NCBI GenBank assembly: GCA_933228895.1
Contig: OW121854.1
Coordinates: 4,715,131-4,779,130, forward strand
Length of the DNA stretch: 64,000 nt
Direction of reading: 5' to 3'
DNA from: Platycnemis pennipes
Lineage: Eukaryota > Arthropoda > Insecta > Odonata > Platycnemididae
The notes under the pieces were generated by a model that saw only the letters and a program-made list of their open reading frames with translations, had not been told where the DNA came from and ran no database searches. Positions within the stretch are counted from its first letter, which is position 1. Each line of letters starts with the position of its first letter. Shown here in pieces: positions 23,064 to 35,200 of this stretch. The translations under genes and the position numbers were made by a program.

Positions 23064-24183
23064 CTGTACATGAACATTTGGCACTGCATGAAGGAAACAA
23101 CGTTTATACAAAGTCGGGCTTCGGCAGAATATTACAAAAATCGTTTCTCAGTGCATAAGAGTGTGGTTTATGCTATTACTGCCATCAATGTAATCTTGGG
23201 TGAAGGGTATGAAGTGCGAGATAATTGTGACCTACCTTTACTATAGCCTCGTATTCCTACTGGTGCAATCCTGGACATCTTTGACCCCTCTGAAAGTAAA
23301 AGCTATGTTTCATATCAATTAGCCAACTAGGTAAAATTGTACTCGTTCTTTATGTACGGAAGTATTAAGACTACTTTCATAAATACGCGTAAGTTATGGC
23401 AATTAGACATTTAAAGTGACATCTTCAAGATCCTCCCATACTGGGTTCCTGTTGTTCTGTTTATAATGTTCAAATAGCGAAAGTATTTTTTCTCAAGATC
23501 GGCATTGTGTCTGGGTGTCACCCAATTTCTCCACTGTTGGATTTCCCCGGCCGTGAGTGGAATGATACTAGATATCATATAACACACTTTATATCACATC
23601 TTTCCCAGGACTCTCCTTATCTAAGTTACGCTTCGTAGCATTCCTTTCGCGTTGATAAATGTTACTTTCGACAACGATCGTGTATTTATTTTCCTCGCTC
23701 CATTCTCGTGGGTGCATCTATTTTTTAGTCACGTGACACGATTCTAGTCTTCAATTTGGTAGCAGAAATGATGGATCCTTTCTCATATAATGAGGTGTGG
23801 TGTGGGAATATCATTTCCACGGAGTACGTTGCTATGATCGCATTTATTTGTGAGCCATTTTTAATGTCCTGAAGCATCCATCGTAGATGATCATCATATT
23901 GTCTTTATGTAATCTTTGGTAGTTTTAAAGCTATTAGTTGATTTCCGTTAATTTTTCTTGTATCTTTAATTTACGCAGTTCTTTAAGATTTCAAGTCCTG
24001 TCTCACTTTATTAAACACATCTTCTTATCTGATAAACAGAGTTATTTTTCTAAGAGGCGGTTTAGTGATGATCGGACGATAGCATGTTGTGGGAAAAGTA
24101 CTGTTATCAAAACCTTTACTTGTCTGGAACGTCTTATATCGAGTGTTCGCAGTCACTCTGTCTTCTTATCGCCTCCCTGTCGC
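23064..24183. other. unassigned
   Basis: No gene, RNA or repeat recognised. Confidence 0.4.
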
Positions 24184-24229
24184 TATGGGACACGCGAGCC
24201 ACCGCGATGGTGTGTGGCAGGGGGGCGGA
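24184..24229 (-). mobile_element. LINE 3' terminal hairpin fragment
   Basis: Only the hairpin CGAGCCACCGCGATGGTGTGTGGCAGG remains, without tail or UTR. Confidence 0.6.
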
Positions 24230-25059
24230 TAATGAGGACTGGCTTCTTCCTTAGCACATAATATAAATATACGCGGCTGTTTAATGGGATCTCTTACACT
24301 TATGATAAATTCAATTGTTTTTTTTTCATGTGCTATTGTTTTATTTTCCGGAAATGGTCGTATGTATTTGTTGTTCCGCATATCGCTCTGAATATAGCTG
24401 TCGTATAATTCTGTGCGAAGCATATCCCTTCCAGAATGTTCAAATTGTCTTCGATGTAATATCTTTTTTTTTCGTTTTCACGGCTCTAAATGGATGCTTT
24501 GTCAGTGTTAGTGAACCGGAGACAGTTTTTTGCGATGAAAAAGGACGTTTCTAAATTTCAAAACTGAACTTTGAAGTTTTGGGAGATATTTGTGCATGCC
24601 GTGTGGAGAAAATTATTCTTTCCTGCAGGGTATGGGGTCGTGGCAATGGCATCTGTCAGCCGAACGTACCACTGCCTTGTATGCGCAACAATCTCATTCT
24701 TTAGGGTTCTTTGTTGACTGAGACAAAGCCGTACGCGCTGGTATCAAGTCGGGGATGAACGCGAGCGTACTGTAACGCGGGCATGCGCGCTTCTGTTTTG
24801 TGCTAGGCAAGAGATCTCTTGCATTGCCGTGCTCCCCTCCATGCAGAATTGCAGTGTTCTGGCGCTATCGCCCCTGGATGCGAAAGTTCACCAATGAAGG
24901 TGATTCCTTAAGGTCAACGCCCCATAGCAAGCACAATTAATAGGAATAGTATTTTACAGGCTACTCCACAAGTCAGCAGTTTTTCGTGATGTATATCCAA
25001 GATGCCAAGTGACTTATCTCTAGTAGCAAAGATCTCTCTTGGGGTAATAATGGAGGCTT
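24230..25059. other. unassigned
   Basis: No recognised feature. Confidence 0.4.
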
Positions 25060-25752
25060 TCTGGAGGTGAAATAATGGGCCAAGCGAATCGCGAGTCCTG
25101 GGCAAATGTGACGAACATGTACGAGAAAGTAGCTGCTTTTGTATCTTGTTAGACCTCAATACGCTGTAAATGGCAACCTTACGAAATGGGCCTTATTAAT
25201 GAACTGGAGAGTGTACAGGGAAAATCGGCGAGATTTGTAAAAGGACGGTATGATAACTATGTTTGCATAACCAGCCTATTAAATGAACTGAAATGGAAAT
25301 CATTGCCAGACCGTAGGTTGAAATTTGGACTTAATCCCTTAATTAATTTCTAAGACTATATAGTCACTGATGACGTTAAAATATTTTGGGACCTCCTACT
25401 TAATATGGTGGACTGGACCATAATCATCAAGTTAGAGAAATTGATTCGAATTTTCCTTCTTTCCTCTTACAATTAGTGTCATGAAAAGCTGTAAATACAT
25501 CAAAAAGTATACATACAAGTGTATCAATGGATAGCGTAGGTAGTTGCATGTTGGTAAAAGAACTTTAAGGTAACCCAATAAACAGCATGTTACTGCGTAC
25601 TTGCTCTGCTATTTTTATCTCTTTTAATTTGTGAAGTTTAGGCTAGAATATAATTGCTAATCCTTTTTATGCATGATTTGTAATGCATGTTTGGGGTGAA
25701 TTCACCCCCTGTCACACACCTTTATTGTGGCTTGCGTGGTATTATGTAGATG
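25060..25752 (+). pseudogene. LINE family A, decayed C-terminal fragment with 3' end
   Basis: DNA matching IMGQANR, VLGKCD-HVRE, GRYDNY and SLLNELKW can be followed through frameshifts and deletions. The 3' UTR ends at GCTTGCGTGGTATTATGTAGATG. Confidence 0.8.
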
Positions 25753-26369
25753 TATATTATTAAAAATTTAAATATTCTTCTGCGAAGAAAAATATCGAAT
25801 TTTAAATAGATTATCGTGTACGGTTAGAGGTTGTTGTTCGGTCAGTCCTCCCATGAGCGCAATATTATCGGCGATGAAGTCACGTATCGTCAGCCGTTAT
25901 GTCGCCTCCGCCCTTCGTCTGAGTAGCGAATTGGAAGGTATGTGTTGTGAGGGGTGGAAAGTCCTCGGGAGTGCCTTTGAAGGGGTTCTTCGCGCGCCAA
26001 CGCACCCCTCCTCCTCATTGTCTCGGTCGCAATCCTAATTCCTCCTCCCTCCCGCGAGCACCATGTATGGCGCCCACTGGACGCCCCTCCCTCCACTCCT
26101 CCGTTGACCCTTCATCCTCTCTGCAATTCTCCAGCAATCGCGGGCTGCACAGGGTCATAGCCAGTCGTGGGGCTGACCAATGCTTGATCGTTGAAGGCGC
26201 AAGTTAAAAGGAAATGGTTCGTAACATCAACCTCAGTGTCGATGTGACAAATTAAAAAAATATCTTAGTATCGATGCTTGGATATCGAGCGGCGAAGTTG
26301 TGCTAATCCATCTCATGAACGGAGCACCCTCAAAATGATTTAGTGGATGTGCGATCGCTCGTCATCTAA
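25753..26369. other. unassigned; GC-rich middle
   Basis: About 25850-26160 is GC-rich with short frames on both strands and no domain. Confidence 0.4.
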
Positions 26370-26719
26370 CGTTGGATTTGATCAGATTAGAACAAGGTTA
26401 GAGGGATTGATTGTCGTACCGGTAGATGTTAAATGTCATTTTTTTCCGCGATTCATAAGTAAGTTTTCAAATGTTACTGATGTATGCGTGATAGGGAAGT
26501 ACAGATAAATGTAATTAGTGAAAATGTTTCTAACCAGTAATCACTTCGTAACTTTGTAGAAACCCACAATCTAGTTGCCCTTGAGTCCTATACCTAACTT
26601 GTTTGCATGTAGTAGTAGCATTTTAGTTCTTACTTGCGTGTCAGTAGTGCATGCATGGTGATTTTCATCCCCTGCCATACACCTTAGCGGTAGCTCGCAG
26701 GGTATTGCGTAGATGTAGG
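26370..26719 (+). pseudogene. LINE family C-like 3' end
   Basis: It starts in DNA equivalent to FDQIRTRLEGLIVVPVD (the INKIRxxDCRxDR block). It continues through a UTR resembling the family C copies near 10230-10400, and ends in the hairpin, GCTCGCAGGGTATTGCGTAGATG. Confidence 0.75.
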
Positions 26720-26839
26720 TGTATAACTCGCGTTTTCTTCAGCGGAGTGCGAATTTATACATAAATGTTTCGGTAGAAGCGGTGTATGCACATTCGCCGA
26801 ACTCCAAATAATGATGGAAATACAAGGCATACGTTTACA

Positions 26840-26965
26840 TCTACATCTACATAATACCCTGCAAGCCACCATAAAGGTGTGTGGCAAGGGGTGAACTCTC
26901 ACCAAACATGCATTACATACCATGCATAAAAAAGGATTAGTACTTGTAATTTGTTTACATGGCTT
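26840..26965 (-). mobile_element. LINE family A 3' end fragment
   Basis: CATCTACATCTACATAATACCCTG, the hairpin, and CATGCATAAAAAAGGATTAG form the reverse complement of the family A terminus and adjoining UTR. It is truncated upstream. Confidence 0.85.
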
Positions 26966-27595
26966 TGAAATTCAAGACGGTATTATTTTCAGACCAAGCT
27001 ATTGGTTGTGGCGTGAGATGTCGCCTGCCCGGGGATAATTAATTCTCTGGCCAATGATCCACAGCGGTCATCCTCAATAAGCCATCGCCATAATAATGCG
27101 AAAAGCGAGCGATTCTCCCAGAAAATAATCATGATATTGTGAGAAAGTAGTAGTTTTGACTTAGATGGAGATTCCCAGAGTATCCCAAACATTCAGAATC
27201 TTCTGAATCCCTTTTTTAAGCGACGGTTAGCGCCTCCTGCTGCCATCTACCTCTACTCTCTTTTGCACTTTTCCGTCTCTCTAATCTTTTAATCTTTTCT
27301 TTCGTAACGATAGGTAGGAAAAGGACTTTAGTTCACTTGAGTTGCGTTTTGCTGAACTACGAAGACTCTTACCTTCTTAAGGAGCGAGACGAAGCCTTGA
27401 TTTTTCCCTGAGCAGGGTGGGGATGGAGCCACTAGAAGTGCTCTTAGGCGAGTGCACCACGGAACGGAGGTAAAGGGTTCGCATGCAGACAGGAAACCCT
27501 CGTGGTGGTCTCCATCCTTTGCCCTCCCCTTCCTTTGATAACTGGTTCTCCCTTCCAGATATGTAATCGTTCCTCGGTTCTTACTGCATAAGAAG
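26966..27595. other. unassigned
   Basis: No recognised feature. Confidence 0.4.
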
Positions 27596-28425
27596 TAATA
27601 ATAAATTGACAAACGTGGAATCCATTTAATATCTTGGAATTAGACTGGCACATGATCTTTATCGGGGTAAACACATTCGTGAATTATGGGTCAAACTGAT
27701 CGTAAACTGGGATTCAGCAAAACTACTGGGCAAATGTGATGATCATGTACGAGAAAGTAACTGCTTTTCCCTTGTTAGACCTCATGGAATACCCAACCAG
27801 TAAATGGGATCATTACGAAATAGGCCCAAATAATGAACTTGTTAGTGTGCAGCGAAATTGGCAAGATTTGTAAAGGGACGGTGTGATACCTATATTAGTG
27901 TAACCAGCCTATTAGATGCACTAAAATAGGAATCATTGATAGACCTTACGATGGAATTTAGACTTAATCTCTTAAATAAATTCCGTGATAATATTTTTAC
28001 TGATGAAGATAAAAATATTTAGTGAACTCAACTTAAGTGCTATGGTAGACTGGATCATGATCATAAAATTAGAGAAATTAAATGCGTTACTGATATATTT
28101 AAAGTGTTTTTCTTTCCTCGTACAATTTGGGAAAGGAACAGCTCTAAATACATCCATTAGTACATATGAAGACAAGTGTATCAACGGATAGCCTAGGTAG
28201 TTGAATGCAATTGACTGTTTGAGGCTTCACTTCGTGTAAGTTACAAATATTCATAGTGACATAGTAGGTAGTTGAATGTTGGTATGAGGACTATAGACTT
28301 TACTTCTTTAGGACTTACTCCTTTAAGTGCTAGTTTTTGCCTGCTGGTTTTCCTTTTTTATATGTGTTTTCTTTTAATTTTGAAGTTTAGACACGCACCT
28401 TTATGGTGGCTTTCAGGGTATCACG
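27596..28425 (+). pseudogene. LINE family A, decayed C-terminal fragment with 3' end
   Basis: It starts at DNA for LTNVESI-YLGIRLAHDL and follows the GKHIREL, CFSLVRPH, ARFVKGRC-like and thumb blocks with numerous frameshifts. The 3' end is degraded (GGCTTTCAGGGTATCACG) near 28420. Confidence 0.8.
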
Positions 28426-30165
28426 TTCTGTTCTAAATGCTACTCCTTTAAGTTGTTGGGTGTTCCTGAGGTTCAAATCGTCACTATAACTTCCTTGCGA
28501 TTGTGCTGTTGGGGAGGGGTGTGATTTCTTACGTTCATCGTCGCGTATTTTGGAGGGAAATAGGTTCTCGCCCTTTGTGATGGAAGCAGCCTCATCTGCC
28601 CCAGTCCATGCCAACTCCTCAAGTGACCTAAAGATACTATATCTGCCAGCCACCAGCTTGCCCATTCTTCTGCCTGCGTCCTACCTCCATTAGGAGACGA
28701 TTTTGCCTTTTAATGTAAACTTTTCCTTCATCGTAACGTGAAAATAAAAATGAAGTCCGTGGAGCGGTGGGCATCGATTGGAGTATCTCAGATTCTCTTA
28801 TGTGTAGCTATCTTAGAGTGACATATTTATCACTGTACCCGAGACTTGTGAAATAATTATGTTTGTCGCGTTATTCTTTGGTTTATGGTATGTTTATTTG
28901 GCTAGATTGGATGATATTTGGAGCTCGAATGCTCTTCGATTCCTCAATTTCAATTCCGCCAATTTCGCTGCACACTAACAAGTTCATTATTTGGGCCTAT
29001 TTCGTAATGATCCCATTTACTGGTTGGGTATTCCATGAGGATTCTGGACCTCCTTCCATAGTGATGTGTCGGCCTCTGTGGCGTGCCTGCGTGTTGATGT
29101 GTCCTTCCCTCCGTAGAGCAGCAGAGAGGGAAGACGGCGAGACTACAGAGCGGCCGTCCATCCCGTCAGGTGTATTCACCTTTTCCGTTTGGCCGAGCCT
29201 CCGGTCACCTCCCCCCCCCCGGCTGAATTTTTAATTCCTCGCGCAGGAGAGAGTTTCCGATGGACTCGAGTCGATCCGGTCGACCAGCGCCTCTGCGATA
29301 GGTCGTTGATTCTTCCCCATTCGCCATCGCCGCCGGTCGCTCGCTCATGTCTTTGGCGCTCGAGGGAGACGCTGTCCTTGGTGTGTGCGCTGCCTCTGCG
29401 ATTTAACGATCGATTGCCCGTGTTTCCGGCGCTCGTCCATTAGCAGTCGGTTCCGGCGGAAAGGAAATGTTATACGGAGCGCCGATTTCCGTCCGTTTTG
29501 ACGAGATTTTTATTGCCAGCGAATCGGTCGGATTAGCATTCGTGATGATATGGTCTCGCTTCTGCTTGCGGTTGAAATAGGCCAGTGTTCATGTTCCGCT
29601 GCGGGTGCTATTTGCTCGTGCATGTGTGGGCTCACTGGGCAACTTATGATCCGACTACGTGGGCGGAGCTCTTCATTATGGAACTTGTGATATAATCTTT
29701 ATGTATTATATATCACACATTTATAACACGAAACATGCACAACATAAGAAATTGCCCTCACGAAATGCACTTAAAAATTAATCAAACACCAACAAACAAA
29801 ATACACTTCTCTTCACGCTCGCACTTAATAGGCCATACACTTTTACACTTTCTTTTCTTTCGAGCCACTTCTTAAATCAAATCGGACACAACACAACAAC
29901 CCCAACAATCTCTCTTCCCTCACGAATGCTTATTCACCCACACAGACACCAACTAGCTCACAAATAATGCCCTTTCTTATGCACACGTCACTTTTGCGTC
30001 TCTACACCACCGCGTTTCACACACAACTCCCCGATTCTCGCTCTCTCCTATTGTTCCTTAATTACCAACGCTTGTGTACTTCCATTATCACACCTTGCAT
30101 TGTTTATCTCGGCGGCTCAATTTTTATGTTACAAACTTTTGCCTTGTTAGCTACTTAGTCATTCA
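28426..30165. other. unassigned; GC-rich stretch then AT-rich
   Basis: A GC-rich stretch lies at roughly 29040-29520 and an A/C-rich stretch at 29740-30060. I found no domain in any frame of either. The GC-rich part could be a regulatory island, but nothing in the sequence proves this. Confidence 0.35.
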
Positions 30166-30487
30166 GGGGAGGCGACCGACAGCTGAAATCATTTGCGCCA
30201 TTAATAGGATAGGTGGGTAACAGGGTAATGGTAGGAGTTTTCAGGGAACGGAGGAAGGGTGGAGAGAAACCCGGCGTCGGCATTAGCCTACTCTCAACGA
30301 CAGGCGCCAAGGGAACCACGGCTTAACATCCCATACGACGGACGGAGTACTGAACCTGCAATGCCCTTCACTAGCCACTCAAGTAGAGACAGGTTTGCCG
30401 CTGAAAAATCCGCCTCTACCGGAAATCGAACCCGGGCATTTGGGATGGGAGGCCAATACTTTAGCACTCGATCCCCTCTTTCCTCGT
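30166..30487 (-). mobile_element. tRNA-derived SINE, family c, near full length
   Basis: Reading downward from 30487, a tRNA-like head has box B at CCCGGGTTCGATTTCC. A body follows with CCGTCCGTCGTATGGGATG, TTAAGCCGTGGTTCCC and GCCGACGCCGGGTTTCTC, and the unit ends at GTCGGTCGCCTCCCC near 30166. At about 320 bp it is the best reference for this family in the window. Confidence 0.85.
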
Positions 30488-30597
30488 TAAGGAGCTTCCA
30501 CCGAATTATGAAGTAAATACCATTCTTGTGAACATTTTAGGATACATAATTTTTCGGCCCCTTCCATTCATCGGCAACAAAATAATGTGGCTTTTAA

Positions 30598-30967
30598 GGC
30601 GTTATGGTACCCTCGGCCGCGGGCTGTTTTGGGCGAGCGTCTCTTCGCTCTGTCCGTGTTTATATATCACTCAACTACGGGATAACTATTGAAGGTAGAA
30701 ACTTGCGGTTTGCTTTATTTGATTCAGGAGATATCATTCCACATAACGATTGGAAAGAAAAAATTTTATTTCTCCACGTTAGCGAGAAAATCAAGCTGAA
30801 CTTTGGCTTATTAAAACTTGCTTCGAAGACAGAAATTCAAAAATCGGAAAAAATCAAAAAAAAGCGACATCATTCTTCTACAAGTACCTTTAAGCACATA
30901 GGTCAGAATTAGTTTCCAAAGTCGCTATCATCAAAGCCGTGGACCCCTGCACGCCGAAAATCTTAAT
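30598..30967. repeat. left inverted arm of the TTAA element
   Basis: It matches 36753-37132 in reverse, more than 90 per cent by eye. A 102-codon frame begins at 30604 and contains YISLNYGITIEGR and IIPHNDWKEK. It is mirrored by a 97-codon frame in the other arm. Confidence 0.85.
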
Positions 30968-32591
30968 CGTTTCGGCGGCTGAGGAGGCCCACTGGGCCGC
31001 TACGAACCTTTCCCTCATTCCATTCTCCCCGTAGCCACTGGTCAGCGGCAACATTGTTTCAGCCTTCCCTTCTTCCTCCTCCCCCTCTCGTCATTTGCAG
31101 GTGGCTCGCTGCTAAAAGGCCTGGAGGGCCGGGAGTGTCGGATTACACACTGAGTTCTTCTGAGAAATGATTGAAAGACTCAGCTCCATGGTCGAACTCT
31201 CATCTTATTGAAGTACGCTGCCAGGGGTTTTATAACCCTCCTTTTTCATTTTTAAAGTTTTGCGAAAACTACTAATTGTAGGGAGGAATACATAGGAAGT
31301 GAAATAATGATAATAACGCTTCGTTCGCGCTCCCGGCACTTATTAATACCCATTCGGAACTGTCTTTAAATTAATTAATTTATGTTACAATTACTAATGT
31401 GTTATCATACTCTCTACAGCTATTCTTCCTCAGGGAAAAAAGTTTCTATATCTTCAACCTTTCATTTTTGTCACTTACAGCATATTACTACTTAGCCCTC
31501 CGTGGTCCCACATAAGAAGCTGCATTTACGTAAGCAATTACCAATATAAATTTGGTTTTTACTTCCAAAACCTTTCTCCTTTAAAATATGTTAGAAATTA
31601 AGAAGGGTTAAGGGATTCAAAAAGATACGGCGTGTGAAACACATTAATAACCTAGCGCAAATTTGAACTGAACAACCTTCAGCTGCATCTGACACAATGG
31701 CAGGTGGGAATAAAAATTTTGTCCTAAGAAATACGTAATCAACCATTAAAATAGTTCTTTTGTGGCGTTTTGAAATATGCTGATTGTGAAATGAGCAGAT
31801 AAATAACTAAGATTGATATTATCGCTTCTAGTGTTCTCTCGAAACCATCATTAATTTTTCACTCGAGACTTTTCCTCGTGAAAGTGATTGATTTTAGTTC
31901 ATTGCAAACAACCACAATGTATGTATATCAATATCTTTGTAAAATAAAATAGCAACAACTATATTCGCTCTTTGTCTTACAATCTACAATCGTTTTGCCT
32001 TTCAGAAAATTTTAGGAGTATATATTGTCCTACACCAGACATGAGCCAGATGAAAGAAAGTACCTACCATAAAAAATCTAATCCTTAACAAGAAATATAC
32101 TTAGTTGCCTGTTTCAAATCATGTGAACTTCCATAAAATATTCGGTTGCTCAGTTGTAATTTACAATTAAATAAAAATAACAATTTTGAAATGAATTTAA
32201 AATAGAAATAAATTTTTTGGCTTGTATAACCTCCATCTTCACAACCAATGGAATGGCAAAAGTTGGCTATCATAACAATTCATGCAGAAGATAGGCCTAT
32301 ACAAGGAGATTAGATGCACGCATGATTTTGTCGATGCACGCGGTGAAACTAGGAGTAGTAGATAGAATTCGGAATAAAAATCGTGAAAATAATAGAAAAA
32401 GTGACAAATCAAGCAAACGTATGTAATTTCAAGAGGTTGAATTTGTACCAGACGTTAAGGAAAGAATTGTCTTCTAGTGGAATAAAATACATTTATAATT
32501 TTCTAAATTTTTCTTTACAAAGACTGATGACTCCGCCGAAATGTATTTCGGACACGATACTGTTGAAGCGTAATATTAGTCATAATTATTT
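30968..32591. other. unassigned interior of the TTAA element
   Basis: AT-rich, with no domain-bearing frame. I found no repeat relationship inside the window. Confidence 0.4.
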
Positions 32592-32900
32592 AGAGGAGGC
32601 AACCGACAGCTACAATCATTTGCGCAATTCAGAATACGTGAGTGATTGCGTAGAGAAGAGGCTTTCATGGAACGGAAGATGGGAGAAGAAAACCCGGAGT
32701 TAGCCTTCTCCACAAGAAAGACTCCAAGTAGCCCACGGTGTAGCGCTCCATCCGACAGACGGAGCACAGAATTTGAAGATCTCTCTATACAGCACTAAGT
32801 AGGGACCGAAAAACCAATGAAAAATTTCTGCTACAGCCGGGAATCGAACCCGATCCCTGATGGTGAAGACCAGTACTCAATAATCATGACCACACAATCT
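32592..32900 (-). mobile_element. tRNA-derived SINE, family c, diverged copy
   Basis: GAGGCAACCGACAGCTACAATCATTTGCGC, GAGAAGAAAACCCGG, CATCCGACAGACGGAGCAC and the box B complement GGGAATCGAACCCGATCC occur in the same order as in the copy at 30166-30487. Confidence 0.8.
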
Positions 32901-33307
32901 CTATCTCAGTCGTTATTCACATTGTAATATGCTTAAATACTCCATAAGAGGCCAAAGAAAACACCAGGTTTAGTCCTGTTTGTCGGGAGCAAGGATTTAT
33001 TTTTACGTAATTAATACGTTTTCTATTCAGGTAACTCGCTGCCACACTATTAAGGTTTTCTCACGTGTCATACGTTCCACGTTTTGAGGTCAAACTATAT
33101 TATTTTCTAATTTTTTAACAATAAATTCCCTCAAAACAAAGCAAATCTTTGTCTTAACTGACAAAAAGTTCATCCAGATGAGTCATTATCTCATCAAGAA
33201 TATACCAGTCGTATTCCACAAACCTAATTTACTTTCTCACTTATTCGCCGTTCGCTTCTTAGCCCTTTTCGTAACGTTGCACTAGCTTTTTCAATCTTGT
33301 TTGCATG

Positions 33308-33403
33308 CATATACATGTACATAATACCCTGCAAGCTACCATAAATGTGTATGGCAGGGGGTGAGTACACACCAAACATGCATTACATATCATGCATAAA
33401 AAG
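33308..33403 (-). mobile_element. LINE family A 3' end, interrupted by a hAT insertion
   Basis: ATGTACATAATACCCTGCAAGC, the hairpin and CATGCATAAAAAG are the reverse complement of the family A terminus. The copy is cut at the hAT target site ATAAAAAG (33396-33403). Confidence 0.85.
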
Positions 33404-35192
33404 TAGAGATGGGACATTCGAATAGTCATATCCTCGAACACCTCTAATAGTGAGCTATTTGCACTATTCTATATTCGAGGACACAAAGTAATAATTTCAC
33501 CATCTCGAATACATTACACAAATCGACTATGCTTTTATAATTTACGGGCATCGGTTGGGTAACATATTACAAAGCATTTGGGCTAGCAGATTTGGTTGGT
33601 ACCAATTCATTAGTTAATATTTCAAACCAAACTTCATCTTTAAGTTAAGCATGAAAATATAAATCCACAATAACTTCACGAAAATTACATGACAAAGTAA
33701 ATGATCAAACGCTCGCGAGATTGGTTGTTCCTTTTTTTTGACTCCTCGTTGCATGACTACGCTTACATTTTATACATTCAATTTTTGAAATAGTTTTGTT
33801 TTCCTTATTTAATTTCAGGTTTGTGATTAACATGGTAAAATACATGCTTATAATAAGAAACAAAAGAATCGCGGTGTTCCATTGGCGCAAGTTTGCCGCG
33901 GTTTGTCAGTTGTATAAGGATTGAGGAGAAGTATATGAGCCGTCGTAAAACTTACGTTCGTTTTTAATCCACCAAATTTCTTACTAACGTAAACTTATTA
34001 AGTTATGTTAACTTAATAAGTTAACTTATTAAACTCAAACTTATTAAGTTAGAATCGAAGTTTGGCAACATTTTCACATTTGTGATCTGGACGAGAAATT
34101 CGCAGTTTGCAATTTTTGCAGTGCGAGGATATCACGTGGTGCGTCGCGTACTACTTCAGGTTTAAAACACCATTTGAAAAGGCACAAAGATGACATTATG
34201 CAGCTGATTGACAAAGGCTACCCTGAGACCCATGATGACAGCAATTCTGAAGTTATGTCATCAACTCAGTGCCCTTTGCCATCGTCGTCAGCAAGTGAAG
34301 CTGGTGAAGCAGGATCTCCGTCAGGGAAAATTTAAAAACATCATCATCCTTCAAGACAGTTATCCTTGCCGAGTTTATTGGATAAGAAGGGGAAGTTCAA
34401 GCCAGGGGACAAGAGGAAAGAAAGAATAACAAGGGTAATAGCCGCAATGATAGCACAGCTGGGATAATCTGCGATAAAAAAAAGAAATAGACAGGACCCA
34501 GACAGAGTGAAAATGTTAGTTTTTTTGAACAAAAACTCAAACTTAAAATAATGTTGTTCGTTTTTTAAGTACCTTATTGCCAAAGGCAATTAGTGTTTTT
34601 ATTAGTCCCTAATTAGCGAGTTGCAATTTCTGTTTTTAGAAGTTAGTACATACCATATTTGCGGAGTGAAATTTGTGTTTTTAGAAGTTAGTACATACCT
34701 TATTTGCAAAGAGAAATTTATGTTTTAGTAGTACTTTATTTGCAAAGTGCCAAGTTACTTCTGAAGTGCCAATAAAAAATTGTTCATTCTAATAAATCAG
34801 GATAAATAATGCAATATTTTTATTGGAGTTGGTGATATTTTTACATTGATTGAATTATTTTTATGGCTGTGCTCCAACAGATTTGTGACCAAATATAAAT
34901 ATGTGTGAATATAATGTCAAATGCATTGTTTCTTTTTAGAATCTTCAATATTTCAGAATTTTAATACATTCTCTTCAGCTAATTTTATAATTTAGTTTTT
35001 TTGTAACTTTTGTTAATAGGGTCTCAGAAATAGTACTACTATGTTATTTTTTATTTGAATTGTCGTTTGTAATTAAAATTGGTGGAAAAACGCCCATGTA
35101 GTATTCGATATTCAAGTGCAATATTCAAAAAAATATTAGATATTCGAATTCGATACTCGAATTCGAGAAAAATGCTATTCGACCCATCTCTA
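33404..35192 (+). mobile_element. hAT transposon, internally deleted copy
   Basis: The ends TAGAGATGGGACATTCGAATAG and CTATTCGACCCATCTCTA are imperfect inverted repeats. They are flanked by a perfect 8-bp direct duplication, ATAAAAAG (33396-33403 and 35193-35200), the hallmark of hAT elements. It carries a short remnant of transposase code (34076-34540). It inserted into the 3' UTR of a family A LINE. Confidence 0.93.
34076..34540 (+). pseudogene. hAT transposase remnant, N-terminus joined to C-terminus
   Basis: The first frame (34076-34335) encodes a BED-type zinc finger with CNFC, then GLKHHLKRH, followed by an acidic, serine-rich tail and a stop. After a frame change the sequence gives FLPSLLDKKGKFKPGDKRKE-like residues and ERITRVIAAMIAQ, the conserved region after the BED finger. 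A stop and shift follow, then KKRNRQDPDRVKMLVFLNKN, which resembles the extreme C-terminus of hAT transposases. The whole catalytic core (RNase H-like fold with its insertion) and most of the dimerisation region are missing. This is a deletion derivative that cannot transpose itself, though its ends could still respond to a related transposase. Confidence 0.85.
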
Positions 35193-35200
35193 ATAAAAAG

